From the NCBI GenBank assembly GCA_905233965.1, contig CAJOFG010000159.1, forward strand, positions 1 to 5,274: a stretch of DNA of 5,274 bases, in the 5' to 3' direction. Of the stretch, positions 1 through 5,274 are shown piece by piece. Position numbers and translations under genes: made by a program. Each line of letters starts with the position of its first letter. Positions within the stretch are counted from its first letter, which is position 1. The notes below the pieces were generated by a model. The model did not search any database and was not told where the DNA came from. It saw only the letters and a program-made list of their open reading frames with translations. The stretch is from an uncultured Selenomonadaceae bacterium. Lineage in GTDB: Bacteria > Bacillota > Negativicutes > Selenomonadales > Selenomonadaceae.

Positions 1-153
1 GATTTTGATAAGGAACTTTATAAAGCTCGCAACATAATTGAGAGATTTTTCAACCGCATCAAAAATTTTCGTCATATAGCCACGCGTTACGATAAATTAT
101 CAATTTGCTTTTTGAATTTTGTTCTGCTTGCAGCCGTCATGATTAAAATTTAG
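1..153 (+). CDS. IS5/IS4-type DDE transposase, C-terminal end only (5' part outside window)
   Basis: Frame 1 is open from the first base to a TAG at 151-153 and gives the last 50 residues of a cut-and-paste transposase, the enzyme that excises and inserts its insertion sequence. The fragment carries the Y-x2-R-x3-E-x6-K signature of the IS4/IS5 DDE superfamily exactly spaced: Tyr7, Arg10, Glu14 and Lys21 in YKARNIIERFFNRIK. Glu14 would be the third catalytic acidic residue. It is followed by FRHIATRYDKL and a hydrophobic FVLLAAVMI end, the usual C-terminus of IS5-family transposases. The first two catalytic Asp residues and the start lie outside the window, so intactness cannot be judged. The exact IS subgroup is not determinable from this piece. 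Confidence 0.88.
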   Translation, partial: DFDKELYKARNIIERFFNRIKNFRHIATRYDKLSICFLNFVLLAAVMIKI

Positions 154-173
154 ACTTTACCGACACGCCCCAA
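1..173 (+). mobile_element. Right end of an IS5-family insertion sequence (partial)
   Basis: The transposase end implies that the right terminus of an insertion sequence lies just downstream. The stretch after the stop, ACTTTACCGACACGCCCC at about 154-171, resembles an IS5-type terminal repeat that would end near GACACGCCCC. This is a guess, because the left end needed to prove the inverted repeat is outside the window and no target duplication can be identified. The end coordinate is approximate. Confidence 0.4.
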
Positions 174-182
174 AAAATTTTT

Positions 183-208
183 AACCGGGTTTGCGCCCGA
201 TTTTTTTT
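183..208 (+). terminator. Rho-independent terminator after the transposase gene
   Basis: CGGG (186-189) pairs with CCCG (196-199), with a possible T-G closing pair and a short TTGC loop, and eight T residues follow at 201-208. The T run after the stem suits rightward transcription leaving the IS element. In the leftward direction the stem sits directly behind the stop codon of the NrdD-like gene, but the U-tract there is offset (GTTAAAAATTTTTT), so it may work only weakly for that gene. Confidence 0.6.
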
Positions 209-494
209 ACGCAAAAATCGTGTGCTTTACCCTTTCCTGCTCTTCCGAGCGTTTGGAATCGTTCCAGCGATCGGTCGTGCCGACAAGGTATCCGGTGATG
301 CGGCGAATACGTTCAAATTTTTCGCCCTGCAATTTGTAGTCCAAGTCCACTTTGCCGTCGTCGCATTTTTTGACTTCGATACTCTTCACCGGGTCGGAAA
401 CGCGTTCGCGAACGTAATCCACATAATTTTTTGCCTCTTCCTCCGTGAAGTCGTCCAAGCCGACAACTTTCACTTCAACACCGTCAATCAACAT
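207..494 (-). CDS. Small NrdD C-terminus-like protein (stand-alone glycyl-radical-type domain)
   Basis: This 95-residue protein has a C-terminal part, about residues 60-91, that reads like the end of anaerobic ribonucleoside-triphosphate reductase NrdD. FERIRRITGYLVG is followed by DRWNDSKRSEEQERVKH, against RRVCGYLG and RVKH in E. coli NrdD. Gly68 falls where NrdD carries its radical glycine. The N-terminal 55 residues form an unrelated acidic segment (VGLDDFTEEEAKNYVDYV). The CxxC pairs that bind zinc in NrdD are absent and only Cys44 remains, so it cannot be a reductase itself. Small proteins of this type are, from memory, often labelled anaerobic ribonucleotide reductase in Negativicutes; the function is unknown. 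A GAGGAGGA ribosome site (508-501) lies 6 bases before ATG. It starts 21 bases after the MscS gene, so the two are probably co-transcribed. Confidence 0.8.
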   Translation of the reverse strand: MLIDGVEVKVVGLDDFTEEEAKNYVDYVRERVSDPVKSIEVKKCDDGKVDLDYKLQGEKFERIRRITGYLVGTTDRWNDSKRSEEQERVKHTIFA

Positions 495-515
495 ATAAAT
501 TCCTCCTCAAAAAAA

Positions 516-1628
516 TTATTTTTCGTTTCGATTTACGAGAGTGCGAATCGGGAACGGAATATTTATTCCTTCCGCGTCGAAACGTTTTTTTATTGCCTTG
601 ATAAATTCGTGTTTCAAAATAAATTGTCGTTTAAAATGAGTTGCATATAAAACCGCGTTGAAATTTATCGACGAGTCCGCGAACTCTTGATAACGAACAA
701 TCGGAGCTCTCGGATTTATATCTTTTCCGTTTTCGTCAAATTCCGGTTTGTAATCGTCGAACTCGGTCATAATTTTTCTTGCCGTTTCAATCGTCACCCG
801 TTCGACCAAATCCAAATCGCTTGAGTAATCCACTCCTATGGGAACGGTAATGACGACATCTTCACGAGGTCTGGTATAATTTGTCGTAATCGAGCCGGCA
901 ATATTTTTATTCGGAATGACAATGTCGCTGCCTTCGTTAACCGGTGTGACGGTCGTGAATCTCCAGTTAATGCTGACGACTCTTCCTTCCTGTCCGGTGT
1001 TTAATTTTATGATGTCGTTCACCTGAATTTGTTTCGACAAAATAATTTGCAGTCCGGCAAAAATATTCGCCAGCGTTTCCTGCATACCGAGAGCCAAGCC
1101 CATACTTCCGAAACCCATCGCCGTAATGATCGGCGCAACGGAAATTCCGTAGTATTGCAGGATAATCAATATTCCGGAAGCGTAAATAAAAATTTTCGCG
1201 ATGGCCTCGAACAAACCCAGTTGCGATGTTTCGCCGTCGGTGCCGGAGAATTTTAAATTGATAAATCCGGAAACCGTTCTTTCGACAACCCGCGTAATCG
1301 TGAAGATAATACTGGCAAACAGAATGTACGAAAGAATTTTCATCAAACCGCCCGGCAACGGTGCGGTATTTACGACCCAGTAAAGACCGATGACAAGACA
1401 GAACGAAATCGGAACTCCTTGAAGTGCGCGGAAAAAAATTTCTTGAACCTTCGACGCGTCGTCGTCTTGAAATTTTTGCTCGATCTTCTTTTTCAAAAAG
1501 CCGTTTATCGCAACGCCGACCATCAGAGCGAAGAATAAAATTCCGAACGCAACCATCAAATCGACGGCGTAATCTTCAAAAAACGACCCGATATTTTTTA
1601 AATCACCGAAAATTCCGGTTCCTTGCAA
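516..1628 (-). CDS. MscS-family small-conductance mechanosensitive ion channel
   Basis: This 370-residue membrane protein should open under membrane tension and release solutes during osmotic downshock. About four hydrophobic segments (roughly residues 21-44, 68-88, 95-118 and 141-160) precede the pore helix at about 164-183. The Gly/Ala-rich pore motif MGFGSMGLALGMQETLANIF matches the MscS TM3, followed by the conserved beta domain (VNDIIKL, GRVVSINWRFTTV, VIPNKNI) and a cytoplasmic C-terminal domain. I chose a TTG start at 1628-1626 because AAAGGAGGA (1643-1635) sits 6 bases upstream. The frame stays open to 2237, but the extra 203 codons lie antisense to the acetyltransferase gene and show no channel features. 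The gene leads a likely operon with the NrdD-like gene. The paralogue subtype is not resolved; it is longer than E. coli MscS (286 aa) by about one extra helix. Confidence 0.93.
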   Translation of the reverse strand: MQGTGIFGDLKNIGSFFEDYAVDLMVAFGILFFALMVGVAINGFLKKKIEQKFQDDDASKVQEIFFRALQGVPISFCLVIGLYWVVNTAPLPGGLMKILSYILFASIIFTITRVVERTVSGFINLKFSGTDGETSQLGLFEAIAKIFIYASGILIILQYYGISVAPIITAMGFGSMGLALGMQETLANIFAGLQIILSKQIQVNDIIKLNTGQEGRVVSINWRFTTVTPVNEGSDIVIPNKNIAGSITTNYTRPREDVVITVPIGVDYSSDLDLVERVTIETARKIMTEFDDYKPEFDENGKDINPRAPIVRYQEFADSSINFNAVLYATHFKRQFILKHEFIKAIKKRFDAEGINIPFPIRTLVNRNEK

Positions 1629-1634
1629 ATAAAA

Positions 1635-1643
1635 TCCTCCTTT
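1635..1643 (-). promoter_or_regulatory. Ribosome binding site that fixes the TTG start of the MscS gene
   Basis: The leftward strand reads AAAGGAGGA, then TTTTAT, then TTG. This near-perfect Shine-Dalgarno sequence at ideal spacing, with no ATG nearby, is the reason for choosing the TTG over any upstream start. The first in-frame ATG inside the gene is codon 25, which would cut into the first membrane segment. Confidence 0.85.
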
Positions 1644-1649
1644 GTACGG

Positions 1650-1678
1650 TTGAAAAATTTTCTCCTTCAGACTATCAT
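1650..1678 (+). promoter_or_regulatory. Sigma-70/SigA-type promoter for the GNAT gene
   Basis: TTGAAA (1650-1655) and TATCAT (1673-1678) are separated by exactly 17 bases and match the -35 and -10 consensus at 5 of 6 positions each. Transcription would start near 1685, only about 20 bases before the ATG, placing the ribosome site AAGGGGG (1686-1692) almost at the 5' end of the message. The leftward MscS gene begins at 1628, so its promoter must overlap this stretch or lie inside the GNAT gene; I see no convincing leftward boxes. Confidence 0.6.
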
Positions 1679-1703
1679 TTTGACGAAGGGGGAAATTTTT
1701 TTT

Positions 1704-2165
1704 ATGAACGAAATTTTGATTGAGGGCGGGCGACTTCGACTTCGCCGCGCCGAAGAATCCGATTTGAAATACATCGTCGCGCTGGAAAATGCGCCGGAGA
1801 ATTTGAAGTACATCGTGCCTTTCGACGAAAATTTTCATCGGGAAACGATACAATCCGGCGGCGCGCAAAAACTTGACGTGATAATTGAGGAACGCGACAC
1901 CGGCGAACGCGTCGGAACTTTTTTTCTGGACAATTTGCACCGGCACAAAATCGAATTTACCCACGTCATCATCGGGAAAAAGAGAGTCGGCTACGGGCGC
2001 GAATCGTTGCAACTTTTGTTGAAGTGGAGTTTTGAGGTCAGAAAATTTCATCGCGCCTGTCTCGACTGCAAAACTTACAACGAACCGGCAATTCATCTCT
2101 ATGAAAGTTTGGGTTTCGTCCGCGAAGGTGTCATGCGCGATACAATTTTGACGGGCGACGTTTAG
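1704..2165 (+). CDS. GNAT-family N-acetyltransferase (RimJ/RimL-like), C-terminus frameshifted
   Basis: This 153-residue protein should transfer an acetyl group from acetyl-CoA to an amine; the substrate is unknown. It opens with the typical LRLRRAEESDLKYI, and the acetyl-CoA loop is KKRVGYG (92-98), fitting the family's R/Q-x-x-G-x-G/A with Lys in first place. Motif B follows as NEPAIHLYESLGFVREGVMRD (ending at residue 146). ATG 1704 is preferred over the in-frame ATG at 1623 because AAGGGGG (1686-1692) and a good promoter lie between them. The reading frame stops soon after MRD, about 20 residues short of the usual end. The missing end is present in the -1 frame up to 2218, so the gene as read here is truncated by an apparent one-base loss, perhaps in the T run at 2146-2149. 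It could be a pseudogene, a functional short form, or a sequencing error. Confidence 0.85.
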   Translation: MNEILIEGGRLRLRRAEESDLKYIVALENAPENLKYIVPFDENFHRETIQSGGAQKLDVIIEERDTGERVGTFFLDNLHRHKIEFTHVIIGKKRVGYGRESLQLLLKWSFEVRKFHRACLDCKTYNEPAIHLYESLGFVREGVMRDTILTGDV

Positions 2166-2218
2166 ATTTAATTTTGTTCGGTATGCTTGAGCAAGAATAT
2201 TTTTCGCGTCAAAAATAA
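2150..2218 (+). other. Out-of-frame C-terminus of the GNAT gene (-1 frame)
   Basis: From 2150 the -1 frame encodes DGRRLDLILFGMLEQEYF and a few more residues, ending at TAA 2216-2218. This is the standard last strand of RimJ/RimL-like acetyltransferases, where D-G-x-x-x-D-L-I-L-x-x-x-L is common. Adding one base between about 2139 and 2150 would join it to the upstream gene and give a protein of about 171 residues. No canonical -1 slippery heptamer is visible, so programmed frameshifting is unlikely. Confidence 0.75.
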
Positions 2219-2279
2219 AATTTTTCGCAAAACTCAATCGTGCGCCAATTATTTGTCAACTTTTTAAAAGTCGCGGGTT

Positions 2280-2319
2280 AAAAAAACTCCGCTCCGTATC
2301 TTTGGAACGAAGTTTTTTT
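2280..2319 (-). terminator. Terminator between convergent GNAT and flavodoxin genes
   Basis: A run of seven A (2280-2286) and a run of seven T (2313-2319) flank a 16-base stem with an 8-base loop (2296-2303). In leftward RNA all 16 positions can pair, two as G-U. In rightward RNA the same two positions are C-A mismatches, so the hairpin is better suited to ending flavodoxin transcription. It lies 41 bases past the flavodoxin stop. It probably also stops rightward transcripts from the GNAT gene, less efficiently. Confidence 0.85.
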
Positions 2320-2360
2320 ATTTTCAATTCGCCGAATCTGTTTTCAAGCCGGAAAAACTT

Positions 2361-2789
2361 TTACAAAGCCGCGACAACATCTTTACCGAGTTGTTCGCAA
2401 TTCGCAACGGCTTCTTCGTCCGGAGAATTTTCCGCGATAACATTGCCGATAAGTTTTGCGCCGGCCTCTTTCGTGCGGTCACACCAAGACTCCATCCATG
2501 CGCCGCCGCCCCAGCCGTAAGAGCCGAAAAGTCCGACGGGAATATCTTTGATTTTTCCTTCGGCTTCGGCGAAGAACGGCTCGAAGGAATCTTCTTCCAA
2601 AACCTCATCACCCATCGCCGGGCAACCGAAAATAAATCCGTCAAAATTTGCCATGTCCGCAACTTTGAAGTCGTCAACCTGAACGAGCGTAACATCTGCG
2701 CCGGCGGCTTTCGCTCCGTCTCTTACGGACTCCGCCATAGTTTCCGTGTTACCGGTTCCGCTCCAAAAGATGACAGCTACTTTACTCAT
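2361..2789 (-). CDS. Short-chain flavodoxin
   Basis: This is a 142-residue FMN-binding electron carrier of the cytoplasm that substitutes for ferredoxin in low-potential reactions. The FMN phosphate loop is seen at residues 9-16 as WSGTGNTE. The second loop is GCPAMG (55-60). The third is GSYGWGGGAWMESW (89-102), whose Trp93 corresponds to Trp91 that stacks on the flavin in M. elsdenii flavodoxin. The length is typical of the short-chain class, and these stretches are nearly the same as in the Megasphaera protein. The ATG at 2789 is preferred over the in-frame ATG at 2921, because CGGAGGGG (2802-2795) lies just upstream and the resulting N-terminus MSKVAVIFWSG matches the family. The gene is a single-gene unit with its own promoter and terminator. 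Confidence 0.96.
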   Translation of the reverse strand: MSKVAVIFWSGTGNTETMAESVRDGAKAAGADVTLVQVDDFKVADMANFDGFIFGCPAMGDEVLEEDSFEPFFAEAEGKIKDIPVGLFGSYGWGGGAWMESWCDRTKEAGAKLIGNVIAENSPDEEAVANCEQLGKDVVAAL

Positions 2790-2832
2790 TAAAACCCCTC
2801 CGAATATTTTTTCAAATACTGTTTGCCGGTAG

Positions 2833-2861
2833 ATATTATCATAGCCTTTTCGGTGCGTCAA
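2833..2861 (-). promoter_or_regulatory. Promoter of the flavodoxin gene, with possible Fur-like repeats
   Basis: Reading leftward, TTGACG (2861-2856) is followed after 17 bases by TAATAT (2838-2833), or after 15 bases by GATAAT (2840-2835). The start of transcription would be near 2826, giving a leader of about 37 bases. TGATAAT (2841-2835) is a perfect Fur-box half, and another GATAAT lies at 2868-2863 just beyond the -35. Iron control of flavodoxin is common in bacteria, but the second half-site is poor here, so that part is speculative. Confidence 0.6.
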
Positions 2862-2946
2862 GATTATCTGACTCCGCGCCGACATTGAATGTAAGAAATT
2901 TTTCCGCATTGTATCGGGCAAAAATTTTTTTCGGCAAAGAGGACTT

Positions 2947-2982
2947 CAAACTTTAATTGACTTTTTCATACGCAAACTTTAA
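2947..2982 (+). repeat. Direct repeat CAAACTTTAA flanking the efflux promoter
   Basis: CAAACTTTAA occurs at 2947-2956, directly abutting the -35 box, and again at 2973-2982, overlapping the -10 box. The two copies are 26 bases apart, about 2.5 helical turns. The position fits an operator for a regulator of the pump, but chance in AT-rich DNA is possible. Confidence 0.45.
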
Positions 2983-2985
2983 AAT
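2957..2985 (+). promoter_or_regulatory. Promoter of the RND efflux operon
   Basis: TTGACT (2957-2962) and TAAAAT (2980-2985) are separated by exactly 17 bases and match consensus at 5 of 6 positions each. Transcription would begin near 2992, leaving a leader of about 56 bases before the GTG start. It diverges from the flavodoxin promoter, with about 95 bases between the two -35 boxes. Confidence 0.7.
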
Positions 2986-3033
2986 TGCACGATACCTTTT
3001 TTATATTGTGGAATTATCCGATAAAATTTTTTT

Positions 3034-3040
3034 GGGGAGG
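3034..3040 (+). promoter_or_regulatory. Ribosome binding site that fixes the GTG start of the adaptor gene
   Basis: GGGGAGG is followed by 7 bases and then GTG at 3048. It decides the start in favour of GTG over the upstream in-frame ATG at 2985, which has no ribosome site and overlaps the promoter. Confidence 0.8.
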
Positions 3041-3047
3041 GTTTCCG

Positions 3048-4292
3048 GTGTTTTTTTCAAAACACAGATTGGTGACTGCAGCTTTATCGGCGGCTCTCGT
3101 CACCGCAATTTTTGCCGGTTGCGGTTCCGGCGATCAACAAAAACAGGCACAAGCACCAAAACAACAAGTAAAAGTCATGAAAGTCGTTCAACGCGACACG
3201 CCCATTGCCGGAGAGTATGCCGGAAATTTGGTAGGCACGGACGAAGTAAAAATTCAATCGAAAGTCAGCGGAAGTGTCGTCGAAAAATTGGTTGAAGGCG
3301 GACAATTCGTCGAACAGGGACAGCTCCTTTTTGTCATCGACTCGCGGCAATACGAATCTTCACTCCTTCAGGCTCAGGCAAGTTTGGCGGAAACCGAAGT
3401 CAATTTGCAAAATGCCAGAATCGACTTGGAAAGAGATCAAATGCTTTTAAAGGAGTCCGCGATAGCCGAACAGACCGTTACCACTCAAGCGGCGGCGGTT
3501 CGTGCTTATGAAGCGGCGGCGGGTGCGAAAGAGGCGGCAATTCGTTTGGCAATGCAAAATCTTTCCGACACCAGAATTTACGCGCCGATGTCCGGTCAGC
3601 TCGGCGTTGACGATGTGGCTGTCGGAACTTTCGTAAATGCCGGCACGACAACTTTGGTTACCGTCGGCTCGACAGATCCGATTTTCGTTCAATTCTCAAT
3701 CAGCGAAAACGAATATCTCAAATTCATGACGGTTCAATCCGACCAAGCGGCTCATTACCCGATGAAAGTTACGATAACTTTGGCTAACGGTAAAGAGTAT
3801 CCCTACGAAGGGCAGATAGTCGAAACCGATCGCTCACTCGGAAACAATACCGGCTCCCTGATTATGAAAGCCGTTTTCCCGAATCCCGGCGGGCTTTTGA
3901 TGCCGGGAATGTTCGCCCGCGTAAAACTCAGCGGCGAAGTCATTCATAACGCAATTTTGGTTCCTCAGCGTGCCGTGCAACAACTTTTGGGAAAATCTTT
4001 TGTCATGGTTGTCGGCGCGGACGGAAAATCCGAAGCGCGCACGGTTGAAATTGACAGACAGGTCGGAAGTTACTACATCATTAAAAAAGGCGTTACCGCT
4101 GAAGACAATGTTATAGTCGAAGGCTTGACCGATTTGCGCGAAGGTGTGGATCTTGCGATAACGAATGTCACACCGGGCGAAATGGGTTTCACCATGACGG
4201 AAGTAACGAGTTCGTTTAACGAAAAAACGATTACGGGTGCAACGACGGACAATGCGAACGCTCCCGGAAACATAAATCAACCGGCAAAATAA
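3048..4292 (+). CDS. RND efflux periplasmic adaptor (membrane fusion) lipoprotein, AcrA/MexA-like
   Basis: This 414-residue protein bridges the inner-membrane RND pump and an outer-membrane TolC-like channel. The N-terminus is a lipoprotein signal: FFSKHR, a hydrophobic stretch, then FAGC with Cys25 as the lipidated residue. A Gln-rich linker (30-40) follows. Next come the first lipoyl half-motif (about 59-98, VSGSVVEKLVEGGQFVEQGQ), an alpha-hairpin coiled coil (about 100-172), and the second lipoyl half beginning LSDTRIYAPMSGQLG. A beta-barrel and membrane-proximal domain lead into a Thr/Asn-rich tail. I chose GTG 3048 because GGGGAGG (3034-3040) sits 7 bases upstream and the signal peptide then has normal length. 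The in-frame ATG at 2985 lies on the -10 box and would add 21 odd residues. The transporter gene follows after 12 bases. The substrate is unknown. Confidence 0.95.
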   Translation: MFFSKHRLVTAALSAALVTAIFAGCGSGDQQKQAQAPKQQVKVMKVVQRDTPIAGEYAGNLVGTDEVKIQSKVSGSVVEKLVEGGQFVEQGQLLFVIDSRQYESSLLQAQASLAETEVNLQNARIDLERDQMLLKESAIAEQTVTTQAAAVRAYEAAAGAKEAAIRLAMQNLSDTRIYAPMSGQLGVDDVAVGTFVNAGTTTLVTVGSTDPIFVQFSISENEYLKFMTVQSDQAAHYPMKVTITLANGKEYPYEGQIVETDRSLGNNTGSLIMKAVFPNPGGLLMPGMFARVKLSGEVIHNAILVPQRAVQQLLGKSFVMVVGADGKSEARTVEIDRQVGSYYIIKKGVTAEDNVIVEGLTDLREGVDLAITNVTPGEMGFTMTEVTSSFNEKTITGATTDNANAPGNINQPAK

Positions 4293-4304
4293 GGGGATGA
4301 CGCA

Positions 4305-5274
4305 ATGGCAAAATTTTTTATACACAGACCGATTTTTGCAATCGTCATAGCCTTGATTATAGTACTTGTCGGAGTTTTGGCGGGTATTCAACTTCCGATA
4401 GCGCAGTACCCGCAAATTGCTCCGCCTACCGTTTCGGTCAGCACAAACTACACCGGCGCGAATGCGGAAGTCGTTGACCAGACAATCGCGCAGGTTATCG
4501 AACAGCAGGTAAACGGTACTGACGGAATGGATTATATGTCGTCAAACTCCGACGATACCGGACGTTACAGCTTGTCCGTCGTCTTTGAAGTCGGCACGGA
4601 CGGCGACATGGACTCGGTTAAAGTGCAAAACAACGTCGCCGTCGCAAATGCAAGTTTGCCTTCCGCAGTTCAGGCTCAGGGCGTTACCACCCGTAAATCT
4701 TCAAACCAGATGGCAATGCTGATTTCCATGTTTTGCGACGGAGAATATGATCGCGCCTTCATGAAAAATTATGCCGATATTTATTTCATGGACGAAGTAA
4801 AGCGCGTTGACGGTGTCGGCGACGTTCAAATTTTCGGTGCGGACTATTCGATGAGAGTTTGGCTCAATCCGGACAAGTTGGCGGAATTGGATTTGACGGT
4901 AAATGATGTCGTTTCCGCAATAAACGAACAGAACCAACAGGCGGCGGCAGGTACAATCGGTTCAATGCCGCTCAGTCAGGGACAGGAAAAACAATTCACC
5001 GGCAAATTGCAGGGTCGTCTTTCCACCGTCGAAGAATTTCAAGACATAATTTTGAAGAGCGACGGCAAAGGGTCTTTCGTCAAACTTAAAGACGTTGCCC
5101 GCGTCGAAACAGGCGAAAAAGGTTACAACATTATAAGTAAGTACAACGGAAAAACAGCGGTCGGTTTCGGTATCCAGTTGACCAGTGACGCAAACGCAAT
5201 GACGACTGTTGCGGAAGTCAAAAAAATTATCGAACGCGAAAAGGAAAAACTTCCGCCCGGCTTAAAAGTCGCTC
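4305..5274 (+). CDS. HAE1-family RND multidrug efflux transporter, AcrB-like, N-terminal part (runs off window)
   Basis: The frame stays open from ATG 4305 to the window edge and gives 323 complete codons of a protein that is normally about 1,030-1,050 residues. It is the proton-driven inner-membrane pump that pairs with the adaptor upstream. It begins MAKFFIHRPIFAIVIALII, the family's hallmark N-terminus and first membrane helix, and continues with LPIAQYPQIAPPTVSVS. MDYMSSNSDDTGRYSL and KVQNNVAVA come next, then GVGDVQIFGADYSMRVW, in which Phe177 aligns with Phe178 of the AcrB binding pocket. The visible part spans TM1 and the PN1 and PN2 porter subdomains with the inserted docking loop. 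The ribosome site is AAGGGG (4291-4296), 8 bases before ATG and overlapping the adaptor's stop codon, so translation is probably coupled. The membrane core and proton-relay residues are outside the window. Confidence 0.97.
   Translation, partial: MAKFFIHRPIFAIVIALIIVLVGVLAGIQLPIAQYPQIAPPTVSVSTNYTGANAEVVDQTIAQVIEQQVNGTDGMDYMSSNSDDTGRYSLSVVFEVGTDGDMDSVKVQNNVAVANASLPSAVQAQGVTTRKSSNQMAMLISMFCDGEYDRAFMKNYADIYFMDEVKRVDGVGDVQIFGADYSMRVWLNPDKLAELDLTVNDVVSAINEQNQQAAAGTIGSMPLSQGQEKQFTGKLQGRLSTVEEFQDIILKSDGKGSFVKLKDVARVETGEKGYNIISKYNGKTAVGFGIQLTSDANAMTTVAEVKKIIEREKEKLPPGLKVA

Noticed and set aside
222..650. Rightward open frame of 142 codons opposite the NrdD-like gene
   Set aside because: It is a Phe-rich shadow crossing two leftward genes, without a ribosome site.
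1623..1703. Extended N-terminus of the GNAT protein from ATG 1623
   Set aside because: The extra 27 residues would cross the promoter and ribosome site, lack family similarity, and overlap the MscS start.
2205..2234. Possible terminator right after the GNAT gene (CGCG...CGC with A/T runs)
   Set aside because: The stem is only a few pairs with a bulge and no proper T run; the hairpin at 2280-2319 is much stronger.
1629..2237. N-terminal extension of the MscS gene
   Set aside because: It is the antisense of the GNAT gene, has no channel or signal features, and a strong ribosome site marks the TTG at 1628.
2259..2271. Palindrome ACTTTTTAAAAGT
   Set aside because: It is short and AT-rich in AT-rich spacer DNA, with no nearby promoter or repeat partner to suggest a function.
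2391..2792. Rightward open frame opposite the flavodoxin
   Set aside because: The flavodoxin on the other strand is unmistakable, and this frame has no ribosome site or family features.
2985..3047. Extended N-terminus of the adaptor from ATG 2985
   Set aside because: The ATG overlaps the -10 box and has no ribosome site, and the GTG start gives a normal lipoprotein signal.
3834..4415. Leftward open frame of 193 codons opposite the adaptor and pump genes
   Set aside because: It is rich in Arg, Asn and His with no recognisable domain, and mirrors two well-supported genes; it is an antisense shadow.

Overview
The window looks like chromosomal DNA of a diderm Firmicute, most likely a Negativicutes (Selenomonas/Megasphaera/Veillonella-like) bacterium. 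This is inferred from three things. A short-chain flavodoxin closely resembles the Megasphaera elsdenii protein. Shine-Dalgarno sites are strong and Firmicute-like (GGAGG) with some TTG and GTG starts. An RND efflux pump with a lipoprotein adaptor implies an outer membrane. Intergenic DNA is rich in A and T runs.

Layout from left to right: (1) the last 50 codons of an IS5/IS4-type DDE transposase (1-153, +) with a terminator behind it; (2) a leftward two-gene unit, an MscS-type mechanosensitive channel (1628-516) followed by a 95-residue protein resembling the glycyl-radical C-terminus of anaerobic ribonucleotide reductase NrdD (494-207); (3) a rightward GNAT acetyltransferase (1704-2165) whose 3' end appears frameshifted, with the missing C-terminus still readable in the -1 frame to 2218; (4) a convergent terminator at 2280-2319; (5) a leftward flavodoxin (2789-2361) with its own promoter; (6) a divergent control region (2790-3047); (7) a rightward RND efflux operon with a lipoprotein periplasmic adaptor (3048-4292) and an AcrB-like HAE1 transporter (4305 to the window edge, incomplete).

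The adaptor and transporter form one functional system: the inner-membrane pump and its periplasmic adaptor, which would need a TolC-like outer-membrane channel encoded beyond the window or elsewhere. No regulator gene lies beside the pump. A 10-bp direct repeat around its promoter is the only local hint of control. Flavodoxin and the NrdD-like protein both fit an anaerobic redox lifestyle, but nothing ties them to the pump. I see no clearly new multi-gene system. The most interesting items are the stand-alone NrdD-tail-like protein and the frameshifted acetyltransferase.
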